DNA from: an uncultured Pseudomonadota bacterium
GTDB lineage: Bacteria > Pseudomonadota > Gammaproteobacteria > Steroidobacterales > Woeseiaceae
Assembly (NCBI GenBank): GCA_913055625.1
Contig: CAJXJW010000002.1
Coordinates: 62,001 to 126,000, forward strand
DNA length: 64,000 nt
Direction: 5' to 3'
A program made the position numbers and the translations under genes. The notes beneath the pieces are model-generated. The model was not told the DNA's origin. It made no database searches and worked only from the letters and a program-made list of their open reading frames with translations. Of the stretch, positions 41,641 to 50,706 are shown piece after piece; within the stretch, counting starts at the first letter, position 1; each line of letters begins with the position of its first letter.

Positions 41641-42009
41641 ATGAAGGTCCAAGACAAGACAGCAATTGCGCTGGGCATTTGTGCGGCATTGGCGGCATCG
41701 GCCGGAAGCGCTGCATCGAGAGCAGCTCCCGACTCATCGCCGTTCGCGTTTCAGGAGTTGTCCGCCGGCTACATGGTCAGTGGCGACCACTCCGGCAATG
41801 AGGGCGAGGGCGCTTGCGGCGAAGGGTCGTGCGGCGGCGATGACGCCAAGGGCGAGTCGGAAGGTGCCTGTGGCGAGGGGTCCTGTGGAGCGGCCGACGA
41901 CAAGGGCGAGTCAGAGGGTACCTGCGGTGAAGGGTCCTGCGGGGCCGCCGAAGACAAGGCCGAGGCGGAAGGTGCCTGCGGCGAAGGGTCCTGCGGGGGC
42001 CAGTTCTAA
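41641..42009 (+). CDS. HvfA-like Cys-repeat precursor peptide (copper-binding RiPP type)
   Basis: 122 residues with an N-terminal signal-like leader (KTAIALGICAALAASAGSAAS) and the segment FAFQELSAGYMVSGD. Four copies of EGACGEGSCG (third copy EGTCGEGSCG) follow at 18-residue spacing from residue 56 (DNA period 54 bases from 41806). Eight Cys in C-x4-C pairs result. This is the pattern of HvfA-family copper-binding precursors, where MNIO enzymes convert EGxCG cysteines to oxazolone-thioamides. AGGAG precedes the ATG. It heads an operon with acetolactate synthase, aldehyde dehydrogenase, an FMN glutamate-synthase-like enzyme and an HvfX-like DoxX protein, but no MNIO or partner gene lies in the window. 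Confidence 0.8.
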   Translation: MKVQDKTAIALGICAALAASAGSAASRAAPDSSPFAFQELSAGYMVSGDHSGNEGEGACGEGSCGGDDAKGESEGACGEGSCGAADDKGESEGTCGEGSCGAAEDKAEAEGACGEGSCGGQF

Positions 42010-42037
42010 GCGGCCCGCCAACGAAGGAGACGTAACA

Positions 42038-43672
42038 ATGAATGCCGCACAAAAGTTCGTCGAGTGCCTGGAGAACGAGGGCGTCACCGAGATCTTCGGT
42101 ATTCCCGGGGAGGAGAATCTTGCGGTCATGGATGCGCTGCTGTCCAGCAACATCCGCTTCATTCTCACCCGTCACGAACAGGGTGCAGCGTTCATGGCCG
42201 ACGTGTACGGACGCCTGACCGGCAGGGCAGGCGTCTGTCTCGGTACGCTCGGACCCGGTGCTACGAATCTCATTACCGGATTCGCCGACGCAAACATGGA
42301 TCGCGCGCCGATTGTCGGCATTGCCGGGCAAGGATCCAGCGAGCGCTTGCACAAGGAAAGCCACCAGATCATCGACCTGGTCAGCATGTTCGAGCCCATC
42401 TCCAAGTACTGTGCACAAGTCCGAAGCCCCGGCATCGTGAACGAAGTGGTGCGCAAGGCATTCAAGGACGCTCAATCGGAGAAGCCGGGTGGAGCATTCA
42501 TCGAGTTGCCTGAGGACATCGCGGACATGGAGGCGCCGGATATCCCTCCATTGAGAAGGCAGAGCGCAAGGGTCCCCGAGGCACCGCGGGACAAGATCCG
42601 GCAGGCCGCCGAGCTGATATCGAGCGCGAAGTATCCGCTGGTAATGGCCGGTAACGGCGTCGTTCGCGCTGGCGCCTCCGAGGCACTGGTCGCATTCGCG
42701 GAGCAGTTGCGAATCCCCGTCGCGACGACGTTCATGGCGAAGGGTGCCATTCCGTCGTCACACGATTGTAGCCTCGGAACGGTTGGGCTGCAGGCCAATG
42801 ACTATGTCGCCTGCGGGTTTGATCGCGCGGACCTGGTGATCTGCGTCGGCTACGACATGGTCGAGTATCACCCGAATCTGTGGAACCCGGATCGTGATCA
42901 GCGAATCGTCCATATCGATGCGACACCCGCTGAGGTCGATGCGCACTACATCCTGGAAGCCGGTGTTGTCGGCGATATCGCGCGGTCCCTGAACGGCATC
43001 GCCGGCCTGGCGTCTCCCCAGGCTTCTTTCCAGGCAGGCGGGCTCCGCTCGCACATCATGGAAGAGTTTGCGGCGTACAAGGACGACACGGCAATGCCCA
43101 TGAAACCGCAAAAGATCATCTGGGACCTTCGGCAGGCGCTGCAGCCGGATGACATCGTGGTGTCGGACGTCGGCGCCCACAAGATGTGGATGGCGCGCAT
43201 GTACCAGGCCGAGAAGCCAAATACCTGCATCATCTCGAACGGGTTTGCGTCAATGGGAATCGGTGTTCCCGGCGCGATTGCCGCGAAGATCGCGCACCCG
43301 GACAGGACTGCGCTGACCGTAACGGGAGATGCGGGGTTCCTGATGAACAGCCAGGAGCTGGAGACGGCCCTGCGCATTGGCACGCCGATCGTCGTCCTGG
43401 TCTGGAACGACAGCGAGTATGGGCTGATCAAGTGGCACCAACTCCGGCGCTACGGAAGAGAGAGCAACATCCGGTTCACGAACCCGGACCTGGTCCGACA
43501 CGCCGAGAGCTACGGCGCAAAAGGCTATCGCGTCGAGTCCGCCGCCGACCTTCTGCCGACGATCAAGCAGGCAATCGAAGACGATACTGTCGTTGTCATC
43601 GACTGCCCTGTCGACTATCGCGAGAACATGAAGCTCACCGAACAACTCGGCAATCTCGTCTGCCCTATCTGA
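42038..43672 (+). CDS. Acetolactate synthase large-subunit-like ThDP enzyme
   Basis: 544 residues, AAGGAGA upstream. ThDP-enzyme motifs: IFGIPGEENLAVMDAL, RHEQGAAFMADVYGRLTGRAGVCLGTLGPGATNLITG (near 45-82), and the ThDP-binding GDAGFLMNSQELETALRI...WNDSEYGLIKW (near 425-465). It resembles catabolic acetolactate synthases (AlsS), which condense two pyruvates to acetolactate; no small regulatory subunit gene is adjacent. Gene order with aldehyde dehydrogenase and FMN-GltS-like genes is close (28, 10 and 17-base gaps). Substrate specificity is not proven by motif. Confidence 0.85.
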   Translation: MNAAQKFVECLENEGVTEIFGIPGEENLAVMDALLSSNIRFILTRHEQGAAFMADVYGRLTGRAGVCLGTLGPGATNLITGFADANMDRAPIVGIAGQGSSERLHKESHQIIDLVSMFEPISKYCAQVRSPGIVNEVVRKAFKDAQSEKPGGAFIELPEDIADMEAPDIPPLRRQSARVPEAPRDKIRQAAELISSAKYPLVMAGNGVVRAGASEALVAFAEQLRIPVATTFMAKGAIPSSHDCSLGTVGLQANDYVACGFDRADLVICVGYDMVEYHPNLWNPDRDQRIVHIDATPAEVDAHYILEAGVVGDIARSLNGIAGLASPQASFQAGGLRSHIMEEFAAYKDDTAMPMKPQKIIWDLRQALQPDDIVVSDVGAHKMWMARMYQAEKPNTCIISNGFASMGIGVPGAIAAKIAHPDRTALTVTGDAGFLMNSQELETALRIGTPIVVLVWNDSEYGLIKWHQLRRYGRESNIRFTNPDLVRHAESYGAKGYRVESAADLLPTIKQAIEDDTVVVIDCPVDYRENMKLTEQLGNLVCPI

Positions 43673-43682
43673 CGAGCCTCGC

Positions 43683-45122
43683 ATGACTCCCAATCTGCCA
43701 ACGATGGTAAAGGACGCTCGGAGCGTCGACGACGTCGTCGAAGTACGTGCACCGTACGATGGCAAGCTCCTGGCGACCCTGGATGCTGCCGACGGCGAGA
43801 CGATCGAGCGTGCCTTGAGAACGGCACACGCGCTGTTCCACGACCGCAGCAACTGGCTGCCGAAACGCCGTCGCATCGAGATCCTCGATCGAGCGGTCGA
43901 GATCATGCGGCACCAGGCACCGATGCTCGAAAGGCTGGCGGCCGAGGAGGGCGGGAAACCGCTGCTCGACTCCCGGATAGAGGTGGGCCGCGCGATCGAC
44001 GGCGTACGCAGCGCCGCGGAAGCATTGCGGGGCCAGGCTGGCCACGAGGTGCCGATGGGTCTGGATGCTGCCACTGAGGGCAGGGTCGCGTTCACCACGC
44101 ATGAGCCGATAGGGCCGATTGTCGCCATCAGCGCTTTCAACCACCCGCTGAATCTCATCGTGCACCAGGTTGCGCCTGCGATCGCCGCCGGCAACCCCGT
44201 CATCGTGAAGCCGGCAGAGGACACGCCTCTGTCATGCTACCGGTTCGTGGAGATTCTGCGCGAGGCCGGCCTTCCGGAAGCCTGGTGCCAGGCGCTGGTA
44301 GTGAAGGACATCGGCCTGGCAACGCGACTCGTGACTGACGAGCGGGTGGCGTTCTTCAGCTTCATCGGCAGCAGCGACGTCGGATGGATGCTGCGGTCGA
44401 AGCTGGCACCGGGTACGCGATGCGCACTCGAGCACGGCGGCGCCGCGCCGGTCATCGTAGCCGCCGACGCCGATCTCGACCTGGCAATACCACTGTTGAC
44501 GAAAGGCGGCTTCTACCACGCCGGGCAGGTTTGCGTATCCGTGCAGAGGGTGTTCTGTCACGCGAGCATTGCTGAGCAGATGGCCGCGCGACTCGCTGAG
44601 GCGGCAGGGAATCTCCATGTCGGTGACCCGTTGCTGGAGACCACTGACGTTGGTCCGTTGATTCGGAGCAGCGAGGTAAATCGCGTACATGAGTGGGTGC
44701 TCGAGGCGCGCCGGTCTGGCGGAACAGTACTCACCGGCGGCAGGACGCTGACGGATAGCTGCTACTCCCCGACGGTCCTGCTCAATCCGCCGGATCACGT
44801 TGCAGTTTCTCAGCGGGAAGTTTTCGGCCCGGTCGTCTGTGTTTACGCCTACGACGAGCTCGATGAGGCGCTCGCGCGCGCCAATGCCCTGCCGATGGCC
44901 TTTCAGGCCGCGGTCTTCACGCGCGATCTGGATACCGCTCTCGATGTCTCGCGCCGAATCAATGCCTCCGCAGTCATGGTAAATGATCACACCGCGTTTC
45001 GGGCCGACTGGATGCCGTTTGCCGGCCTTGGACGATCCGGCCTCGGAACCGGTGGCATCCCCCATACGTTCGATGACATGCAGATCGAAAAGATGACAGT
45101 GCTGCGGTCGCAGGCACTGTAG
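43683..45122 (+). CDS. Aldehyde dehydrogenase family protein
   Basis: 479 residues. Catalytic Cys in GQVCVSVQRV (near 284) and general-base Glu in LEHGGAAPVIV (near 250) are present. Cofactor segments ISAFNHPLNLIVHQVAPAIAAGNPVIVKPAEDTPLS and FIGSSDVG also match. The family oxidises aldehydes to acids with NAD(P)+. Placement between acetolactate synthase and the FMN glutamate-synthase-like gene suggests a role in the same pathway, perhaps with an aldehyde derived from pyruvate or acetoin; that is inference. Confidence 0.9.
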   Translation: MTPNLPTMVKDARSVDDVVEVRAPYDGKLLATLDAADGETIERALRTAHALFHDRSNWLPKRRRIEILDRAVEIMRHQAPMLERLAAEEGGKPLLDSRIEVGRAIDGVRSAAEALRGQAGHEVPMGLDAATEGRVAFTTHEPIGPIVAISAFNHPLNLIVHQVAPAIAAGNPVIVKPAEDTPLSCYRFVEILREAGLPEAWCQALVVKDIGLATRLVTDERVAFFSFIGSSDVGWMLRSKLAPGTRCALEHGGAAPVIVAADADLDLAIPLLTKGGFYHAGQVCVSVQRVFCHASIAEQMAARLAEAAGNLHVGDPLLETTDVGPLIRSSEVNRVHEWVLEARRSGGTVLTGGRTLTDSCYSPTVLLNPPDHVAVSQREVFGPVVCVYAYDELDEALARANALPMAFQAAVFTRDLDTALDVSRRINASAVMVNDHTAFRADWMPFAGLGRSGLGTGGIPHTFDDMQIEKMTVLRSQAL

Positions 45123-45139
45123 ATGAGGAGTAAACGACC

Positions 45140-46645
45140 ATGAACCCCGACTTCGTCGTCAGCGTACTGGAGGTAATGACGTACACATTCGTGTTCGTCA
45201 TCGGCCTGGTAGCAATGGCCGTGGTGCTGATGTTCATCCTCGATATTTCCCAGACCAAGCAGGCCATCCGCCGAAACTACCCGGTCATTGGTCGCTTTCG
45301 CTACTTGTTCGAAGAGATGGGCAAGTTCTTCCGTCAGTACTTCTTCGCAATGGACCGCGAGGAGTTGCCGTTCAACCGTGCCGAGCGAACCTGGGTTTAC
45401 AAGGCGGCCAAGAACGTCAGTACCGTAACCCCCTTCGGCTCGACGCGTGACCTTCGTTCGACGGGCACGGTCCTCTTCGTGAACTGTCCGTACCCGACGC
45501 TTGACGTTGATGCGGCGACAGCGTCCGAGGTCACGATAGGCCCGTATGCCAGCACGCCCTATACCACCGCTTCGCTGTTCAACATCTCGGGGATGAGCTA
45601 CGGGGCGATCTCCAAACCAGCGGCGCTGGCGCTCTCGAACGGCGCGAGAATGGCCGGGTGCTGGATGAACACCGGCGAAGGTGGCCTCTCGCCTTATCAC
45701 CTCGAGGGCGGGGCCGATATCGTATTCCAGATAGGAACGGCGAAGTACGGTGTCCGCAACGAAGCCGGGCAACTTGACGATGATCGTCTGCGCGAAGTGG
45801 CTGCCCACGAGAAGGTCCGGATGTTCGAGATCAAGTTGAGCCAGGGCGCGAAGCCCGGCAAGGGCGGGATCCTGCCGGGCGACAAGGTTACAGCCGAGAT
45901 AGCGGCGATACGTGGAATTCCGGAAGGCAAGGACTCGATCAGCCCGAACCGCCACCCGGAAATCGAATCGGAGTCCGACCTGCTGGACCTGATCGAGCGA
46001 GTCCGTTCGGTGACGGGGAAGCCGGTTGGCTTCAAGGCCGTCATCGGCGCATCGGACTGGATCGACCGCCTCTTCCAGGCGATCAACGAACGAGGCATTG
46101 AGAGCGCCCCGGACTTCATCACGATAGACAGTGCGGACGGCGGGACCGGAGCGGCGCCGACGAGCCTCATCGACTACATGGGCCTTCCCGTTCGCGAGAG
46201 CCTGCCGATGGTCGTGAACAAGCTTGTCGAGTACGACCTGAAGAACCGCGTCAAGGTGGTCGTCTCCGGAAAGTTGGTCACCCCGGCGGAAGTGGCCTGG
46301 GCATTGTGCGCGGGAGCAGATTTCATCTGCTCGGCCCGCGGCTTCATGTTTGCGTTGGGGTGCATCCAGGCGCTGCAGTGCGACAAGAACACCTGCCCGA
46401 CGGGGATCACGACCCACAAAAAGCGCTTACAGAAGGGATTGGACGCGACAGACAAGGCGGAGCGTGTCCGGCACTACGTAGAAAACATGGTGTACGAAGT
46501 GGGCGTCATCGCGCACTCGTGCGGCGTACGGGAAGCGCGGGACCTGAAGCGGCACCACGCAAGAATCGTAACTGAAAACGGTAGCTCGGTACCTCTCAGC
46601 GATGTATACGGCGAGACCGCGACAACCTGGAGACAGCATTCATGA
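45140..46645 (+). CDS. Membrane-anchored FMN-binding glutamate-synthase family protein
   Basis: 501 residues. An N-terminal membrane helix (MTYTFVFVIGLVAMAVVLMFIL) is followed by the GltB-type FMN/Fe-S domain: ISGMSYGAISKPAALALSNGAR, GEGGLSPYH, DFITIDSADGGTGAAPTSL and a Cys cluster LGCIQALQCDKNTCPTG (C-x5-C-x4-C, the 3Fe-4S pattern). It lacks the glutamine-amidotransferase domain of true glutamate synthase, so it is a stand-alone relative of unknown reaction. Its stop overlaps the following HvfX-like start (4 bases). Confidence 0.85.
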   Translation: MNPDFVVSVLEVMTYTFVFVIGLVAMAVVLMFILDISQTKQAIRRNYPVIGRFRYLFEEMGKFFRQYFFAMDREELPFNRAERTWVYKAAKNVSTVTPFGSTRDLRSTGTVLFVNCPYPTLDVDAATASEVTIGPYASTPYTTASLFNISGMSYGAISKPAALALSNGARMAGCWMNTGEGGLSPYHLEGGADIVFQIGTAKYGVRNEAGQLDDDRLREVAAHEKVRMFEIKLSQGAKPGKGGILPGDKVTAEIAAIRGIPEGKDSISPNRHPEIESESDLLDLIERVRSVTGKPVGFKAVIGASDWIDRLFQAINERGIESAPDFITIDSADGGTGAAPTSLIDYMGLPVRESLPMVVNKLVEYDLKNRVKVVVSGKLVTPAEVAWALCAGADFICSARGFMFALGCIQALQCDKNTCPTGITTHKKRLQKGLDATDKAERVRHYVENMVYEVGVIAHSCGVREARDLKRHHARIVTENGSSVPLSDVYGETATTWRQHS

Positions 46646-47100
46646 AACCTCTCATCGAACTTTCGCAAAAGGCGTTCACCTTGTTGAACGGTATTGGAGA
46701 CTATGTCTCGATGCTCGCATTACGATTGCTGCTCGCCTGGGAGTTCTGGGCGGCGGGCGTCAAGAAGTTCAACGGCCAGAACTGGTTCGAACGGATACAG
46801 GACGACTTTCCGTTCCCCTTCAGCGTCATACCGACCGACATAAGCTGGGCCATCGCGACATGGTCCGAGCTGATCGGTGCTGCGGCACTGTTCGTTGGCC
46901 TCGGCACGCGATACGCTGCGGCAACGCTGATCATCCTGGACATCGTGGCCCTCGTCAGTGTTCACGCCGACAACGGCTACAATGTTTGCAGCAACGGGTT
47001 CAAGCTTCCGCTCATCTATTTCCTGATGCTACTGCCGTTGCTCCTGAACGGACCCGGCAAGGCGAGCCTGGATGCGCTCGTCGCCAGGTACTTCAAGTAG
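46642..47100 (+). CDS. DoxX family protein, HvfX-like
   Basis: 152 residues, about four membrane helices: MLALRLLLAWEFWAAGVKKF, AIATWSELIGAAALFVGLG, TLIILDIVALVSVHA and LPLIYFLMLLPLLLNGPG. The residues around WEFWAAGVKKFNGQNWFERIQDDFPFPFSVIP match the HvfX branch of DoxX, which typically sits in hvfABC(X) clusters, supporting the HvfA call four genes upstream. Location: inner membrane. A short loop before the last helix reads NVCSNGF. Last gene of the operon, followed by a strong terminator. Confidence 0.8.
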   Translation: MKPLIELSQKAFTLLNGIGDYVSMLALRLLLAWEFWAAGVKKFNGQNWFERIQDDFPFPFSVIPTDISWAIATWSELIGAAALFVGLGTRYAAATLIILDIVALVSVHADNGYNVCSNGFKLPLIYFLMLLPLLLNGPGKASLDALVARYFK

Positions 47101-47108
47101 GTAGCGTG

Positions 47109-47150
47109 CCCGGGGGCTGCCGCCCGCGAAAGCGAGCGGCAGCCCCCGGG
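47109..47150. terminator. Strong hairpin between convergent genes
   Basis: A perfect 15-bp stem (47109-47123 with 47136-47150), with an inner CGC-GAAA-GCG stem-loop. It has no clear U-run, so it may act with Rho or as a bidirectional structure. It lies between the HvfX-like gene and the convergent serine hydrolase. Confidence 0.65.
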
Positions 47151-47171
47151 GATGGGAAAGTCCGGCGCCGG

Positions 47172-48674
47172 CTAGTCACCAACCCGTGCCCCGATGCCGC
47201 GCACCTTCAGGTCACCGCCATCGGCATCCAGTCCCAACTCGATCGCCATGATGCCCTGCACCGTATCGAATTCGATATCGACGCGGTTGTCGGGGAACGG
47301 TCGGATTCCGAGCAGCCGGTAGTCGCCGAGGTCTTCTTTCACCCTTTGCGCGAGTTCGGCGATGGCCTCGGCGCCGTGCTTTTCGAGCAATGCCGGATGA
47401 ATCGTCTTCTCGATCCACGCCCGGCGTGCGTCATCATCGTCGGCGTCGATGACGTTCAGCATCTGCGCGGAAATCTCGCTGACCGGCGTCGCGGGCAGCT
47501 GCCACCGGGCCGCGGCGGAGCCTGCCGGCGCTGTCGGCGCGGACCCAACGCGGACGAGCTCGGGAGGCGGCGGCTCGATCGACGGTGCCGGGCCGCCGTA
47601 GACGATGCTCGCCAACGGGCGTCCGAGGTCCTTCAGCCGTCTTTCGCGGCTCGTCGTCCACAGGAAAATCGCGATATCGTCGTCGGGAAAGCGCAGGAAG
47701 TCGGCGAAGTAGTACGGGTTGCCGCCGTTGTGCGTGATCAGCGTCGCGCCCCACGGCGTCTCCTCGATCGACCAGCCGTAGCCGTAGTACGTGCCGCCGC
47801 CCTCGTCGGCGTACCTGCCGTACAGCCGGGCCGTTGATGCCTCGTCGAGGATGCGACCGTCCTGCAGGCCCCGGTGCCAGCGCAGCATGTCGTCGAGCGT
47901 CGAATGGATGCCGCCGTTACCGACGAGGTGCCAGCCCGGTCCGCCGTCGGCCATGAAGTTCTCGTAGACGCTGCCCCAGTCACTGCCGTCGTCCTTGCGG
48001 ACGTGCGCGAGTCGGCCGCGGACGTCATCCGCGAACCGGTAGCCGGTGTCGTTCATGCCGAGCGGGTCGAAGAAGTTTTTCCTGAGGAACGACTCGTAGC
48101 CCGTGCCCGAGGCCAGCTCAACGATAGCGGCGGCGACGCTGTAGCCGACGTTCGAGTACTCGTAACCGTCGCCGGGTGTAAACAGTAGTTCGGACGCAAA
48201 GGCCTGCGCCAGGAACGCATCCCGCCCGATGCGTTCGTCGTCGGGGCCGAGCGCCGGTGCGAATCCCGCCTGGTGGCTGAGCAACTCGTGGATCGTGATG
48301 CCGGCCTTGTCGGCCGGGACGCCGTCAAACCAGTCCGCGAGTGAGTCGTCGACCGACAGCTTGCCCTGCTGCTGCAGTAGCATCACGGCGGCCGCGGTGA
48401 ATTGCTTCGTGATCGAGCCGACCGTCGATATCGTGTCGAGCTGCACGGGTTCGTCCGTGCCGGGAATTCGCTCGCCGTAGGCGGCACGCAACAGCAGGTC
48501 GTCACCGCGCGAGACGATCACGCCGCCAGTAAACCCCTCGTTCGCCGCCTGTTGCATGAAAGCATTGAGGCGCTCTTCGACGGGAACGACCGGCGGATCG
48601 CCCTCCATCGGGAACGCCGTTTGCGTCCACGGGACTAGGAAGACACAGATCCCGATACAGTAAGTCAGTTTCAT
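47172..48674 (-). CDS. Serine hydrolase (class C beta-lactamase-related)
   Basis: 500 residues from ATG 48674. Signal peptide (KLTYCIGICVFLVPWTQTAFP) then the beta-lactamase/DD-peptidase fold. The SxxK motif is SITK in VGSITKQFTAAAVML, and the YxN-type motif is YSNVGYS (near 165). A C-terminal domain of about 130 residues follows the catalytic domain (from PLASIVYGGPAP). Secreted or periplasmic; such enzymes act as esterases or peptidases. A longer start at 48704 is in frame but lies before the signal peptide. Confidence 0.85.
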   Translation of the reverse strand: MKLTYCIGICVFLVPWTQTAFPMEGDPPVVPVEERLNAFMQQAANEGFTGGVIVSRGDDLLLRAAYGERIPGTDEPVQLDTISTVGSITKQFTAAAVMLLQQQGKLSVDDSLADWFDGVPADKAGITIHELLSHQAGFAPALGPDDERIGRDAFLAQAFASELLFTPGDGYEYSNVGYSVAAAIVELASGTGYESFLRKNFFDPLGMNDTGYRFADDVRGRLAHVRKDDGSDWGSVYENFMADGGPGWHLVGNGGIHSTLDDMLRWHRGLQDGRILDEASTARLYGRYADEGGGTYYGYGWSIEETPWGATLITHNGGNPYYFADFLRFPDDDIAIFLWTTSRERRLKDLGRPLASIVYGGPAPSIEPPPPELVRVGSAPTAPAGSAAARWQLPATPVSEISAQMLNVIDADDDDARRAWIEKTIHPALLEKHGAEAIAELAQRVKEDLGDYRLLGIRPFPDNRVDIEFDTVQGIMAIELGLDADGGDLKVRGIGARVGD

Positions 48675-48779
48675 CACGGCCCCCCTTTCGTGATTAGAGT
48701 GCATGCACAGTCGCGTACATCCTCTGGATGATTCGTGCGAGGAAAACGTCGCAATCAGGGCGCCCGGCCCCGCACACCG

Positions 48780-50573
48780 TTAGGCCGCCGCGATAACCTC
48801 GAGGAACGCCGCCCCGTAGCGTGCGAGCTTCGCTTCGCCGACGCCGTTGATGGAGAGCAGCTCGTCTTCCGTCGCCGGCCGGTGCGCCGCCATCTGCTCG
48901 AGCGTGGCGTCGTGGAAGATGACGTAGGGTGGCAGGTCAAGCCGGTCGGCCAGCTCCTTCCGGCGCTGGCGGAGCGCCTCGAACAGCGACTGGTCCGCCG
49001 GGGCAAGGGTGGTCACCGACGCCTTGCGCTTCGCTCTTTCTTTCGCGAGCTTCGGGTCTTTCCTGAGTTGCAGCTCGATCTCGCCGCGCAGGAGCGGCCG
49101 GCTCTTCCCGGTGAGGACGAGTGCGCCGAAACGCTCCTGGTCGGCGTTCAGGTAGCCCTCGACGATGAGCTGGCGCACGACCGAGCGCCAGGCGGGCGCG
49201 GCGAGCTCGGTGCCGATGCCGTAGACGGACTCCCGGTCGTGCCCGAACCGCGTGATCTTGTCGGTGGTCTTGCCCAGCAGCACGTCGACCACGTGCGCGG
49301 CACCGAAGCGCTGGCCGGTCCGGTAGACGGCGGACAGCAGCTTTCGCGCGGCTTCCGTGCCGTCCCAGGTCGCGGGCGGGTCCAGGCAGTTGTCGCAGTT
49401 GCCGCAGTCGGCCGGCAACTCGTCGCCGAAATACGCCAGCAGCGGGCGGCGGCGGCAGGAGGTGACTTCGCACCAGCCGAGCAGCGCGTCGAGTTTCTCG
49501 CGGTCGTGACGTTTCCGGTCCTCTTCGGCTTCCGAGTCGTCGACCATCTGCCGCAACCGAACCACGTCCTGCAGGCCGTAGACCATCCAGGCCTCGGCGG
49601 GCGCGCCGTCGCGACCGGCACGGCCGGTCTCCTGGTAATAGGACTCGATGCTCTTCGGCAGGTCGAGGTGCGCGACGAAGCGCACGTCCGGCCGATCGAT
49701 GCCCATGCCGAACGCGATCGTCGCCACGACGATCACGGACTCCTCGGTGAGGAAGCGGTGCTGGTGGTCGGCACGCACGTCCGCGTCCAGGCCGGCGTGG
49801 TACGGCAGGGAGTTGTAGCCCTCGTCGCGGAGCATCTCCGCGGTACTTTCCACTTTCTTGCGCGAGAGGCAGTAGACGATACCGGCTTCGCCCTCGTGGC
49901 CCCGGAGGAACAGGGTGAGCTGCCGGCGCGTGTCGGCCTTCGGCTGCACGCGGTAGCGGATGTTGGGTCGGTCGAAGGAGCTGACAAAGATGCCGGGATC
50001 GTCCAGCGACAGCCGCTGCACGATCTCTTCGCGGACGACCCGCGTCGCGGTCGCCGTGAGCGCCATGCGCGGCACGCCGGGGTAGCGTTCGCCCAGCATG
50101 TCGAGGCTCAAATAGTCCCGGCGGAAATCATGGCCCCACTGCGACACGCAATGCGCTTCGTCGATCGCGATGACGGACAGCGGTATGCCGTCGAGCATAG
50201 CCAGCGTGTGCGCCTGCACGAGCCGCTCCGGCGCGACGTACAGCAGCTTGATCTCGCCGGCCCTGAGCTGCCGGATAACCGCGTCCTGTTCCTCGCGGTC
50301 TTGCGTGGAGTTCAGGAACGCCGCTTCGATGCCCAGCTCGTGCAGCGCGCGGACCTGGTCCTGCATCAGTGCGATCAGCGGGGAAATCACGATGCCCACG
50401 CCATCGCGAACGAGGGCCGGGATTTGATAGCACAGCGATTTGCCGCCCCCGGTCGGCATCAGGACGAGGGCGTCACGGCCGGCCAGCACGGCGTCGATAA
50501 CCGCGGCCTGGTGGCCGCGGAATCGCTGGTAGCCAAAGACGTCGCGAAGGGTCTGCAGGGCGGGGTCGGTCAT
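48780..50573 (-). CDS. recQ: RecQ DNA helicase
   Basis: 597 residues from ATG 50573. Superfamily 2 helicase motifs: [17 protein letters not shown] (motif I), [17 protein letters not shown] (DEAH), [35 protein letters not shown] and [10 protein letters not shown]. The zinc site (SCRRRPLL...CGNCDNC) and a C-terminal HRDC-like domain ([30 protein letters not shown], then [16 protein letters not shown]) are present. RecQ unwinds DNA 3'-5' in recombination repair. Typical length. Confidence 0.95.
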   Translation of the reverse strand: MTDPALQTLRDVFGYQRFRGHQAAVIDAVLAGRDALVLMPTGGGKSLCYQIPALVRDGVGIVISPLIALMQDQVRALHELGIEAAFLNSTQDREEQDAVIRQLRAGEIKLLYVAPERLVQAHTLAMLDGIPLSVIAIDEAHCVSQWGHDFRRDYLSLDMLGERYPGVPRMALTATATRVVREEIVQRLSLDDPGIFVSSFDRPNIRYRVQPKADTRRQLTLFLRGHEGEAGIVYCLSRKKVESTAEMLRDEGYNSLPYHAGLDADVRADHQHRFLTEESVIVVATIAFGMGIDRPDVRFVAHLDLPKSIESYYQETGRAGRDGAPAEAWMVYGLQDVVRLRQMVDDSEAEEDRKRHDREKLDALLGWCEVTSCRRRPLLAYFGDELPADCGNCDNCLDPPATWDGTEAARKLLSAVYRTGQRFGAAHVVDVLLGKTTDKITRFGHDRESVYGIGTELAAPAWRSVVRQLIVEGYLNADQERFGALVLTGKSRPLLRGEIELQLRKDPKLAKERAKRKASVTTLAPADQSLFEALRQRRKELADRLDLPPYVIFHDATLEQMAAHRPATEDELLSINGVGEAKLARYGAAFLEVIAAA

Positions 50574-50686
50574 CCGGCCATGATCGCACGACGTTGCGCG
50601 TCGGGCGAAGGCCTGATTTCGACGTGGCCGACAGATTCGCAACGCTTGCGAGTGTCGCCGGCAGTGACCGGCGTGACGCGTGCCTG

Positions 50687-50704
50687 AAATCCATTACACT
50701 GCGC
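50687..50704 (+). repeat. 18-base repeat, first copy (possible -10 promoter element)
   Basis: AAATCCATTACACTGCGC occurs here and at 51527-51544. The first copy ends just before the ATG of the DUF6090-like gene and contains TACACT, a possible -10. If so, the transcript would be leaderless or nearly so. Confidence 0.45.
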
Positions 50705-50706
50705 GG

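Noticed and set aside
41769-41957. Minus-strand frame over the Cys-repeat peptide
   Set aside because: The plus-strand frame has a ribosome binding site, a leader and HvfA-type repeats; the minus frame is a mirror of the repeat DNA.
48735-50687. A 650-residue plus-strand frame over recQ
   Set aside because: The minus strand encodes all RecQ helicase motifs; the plus frame has no recognisable feature.
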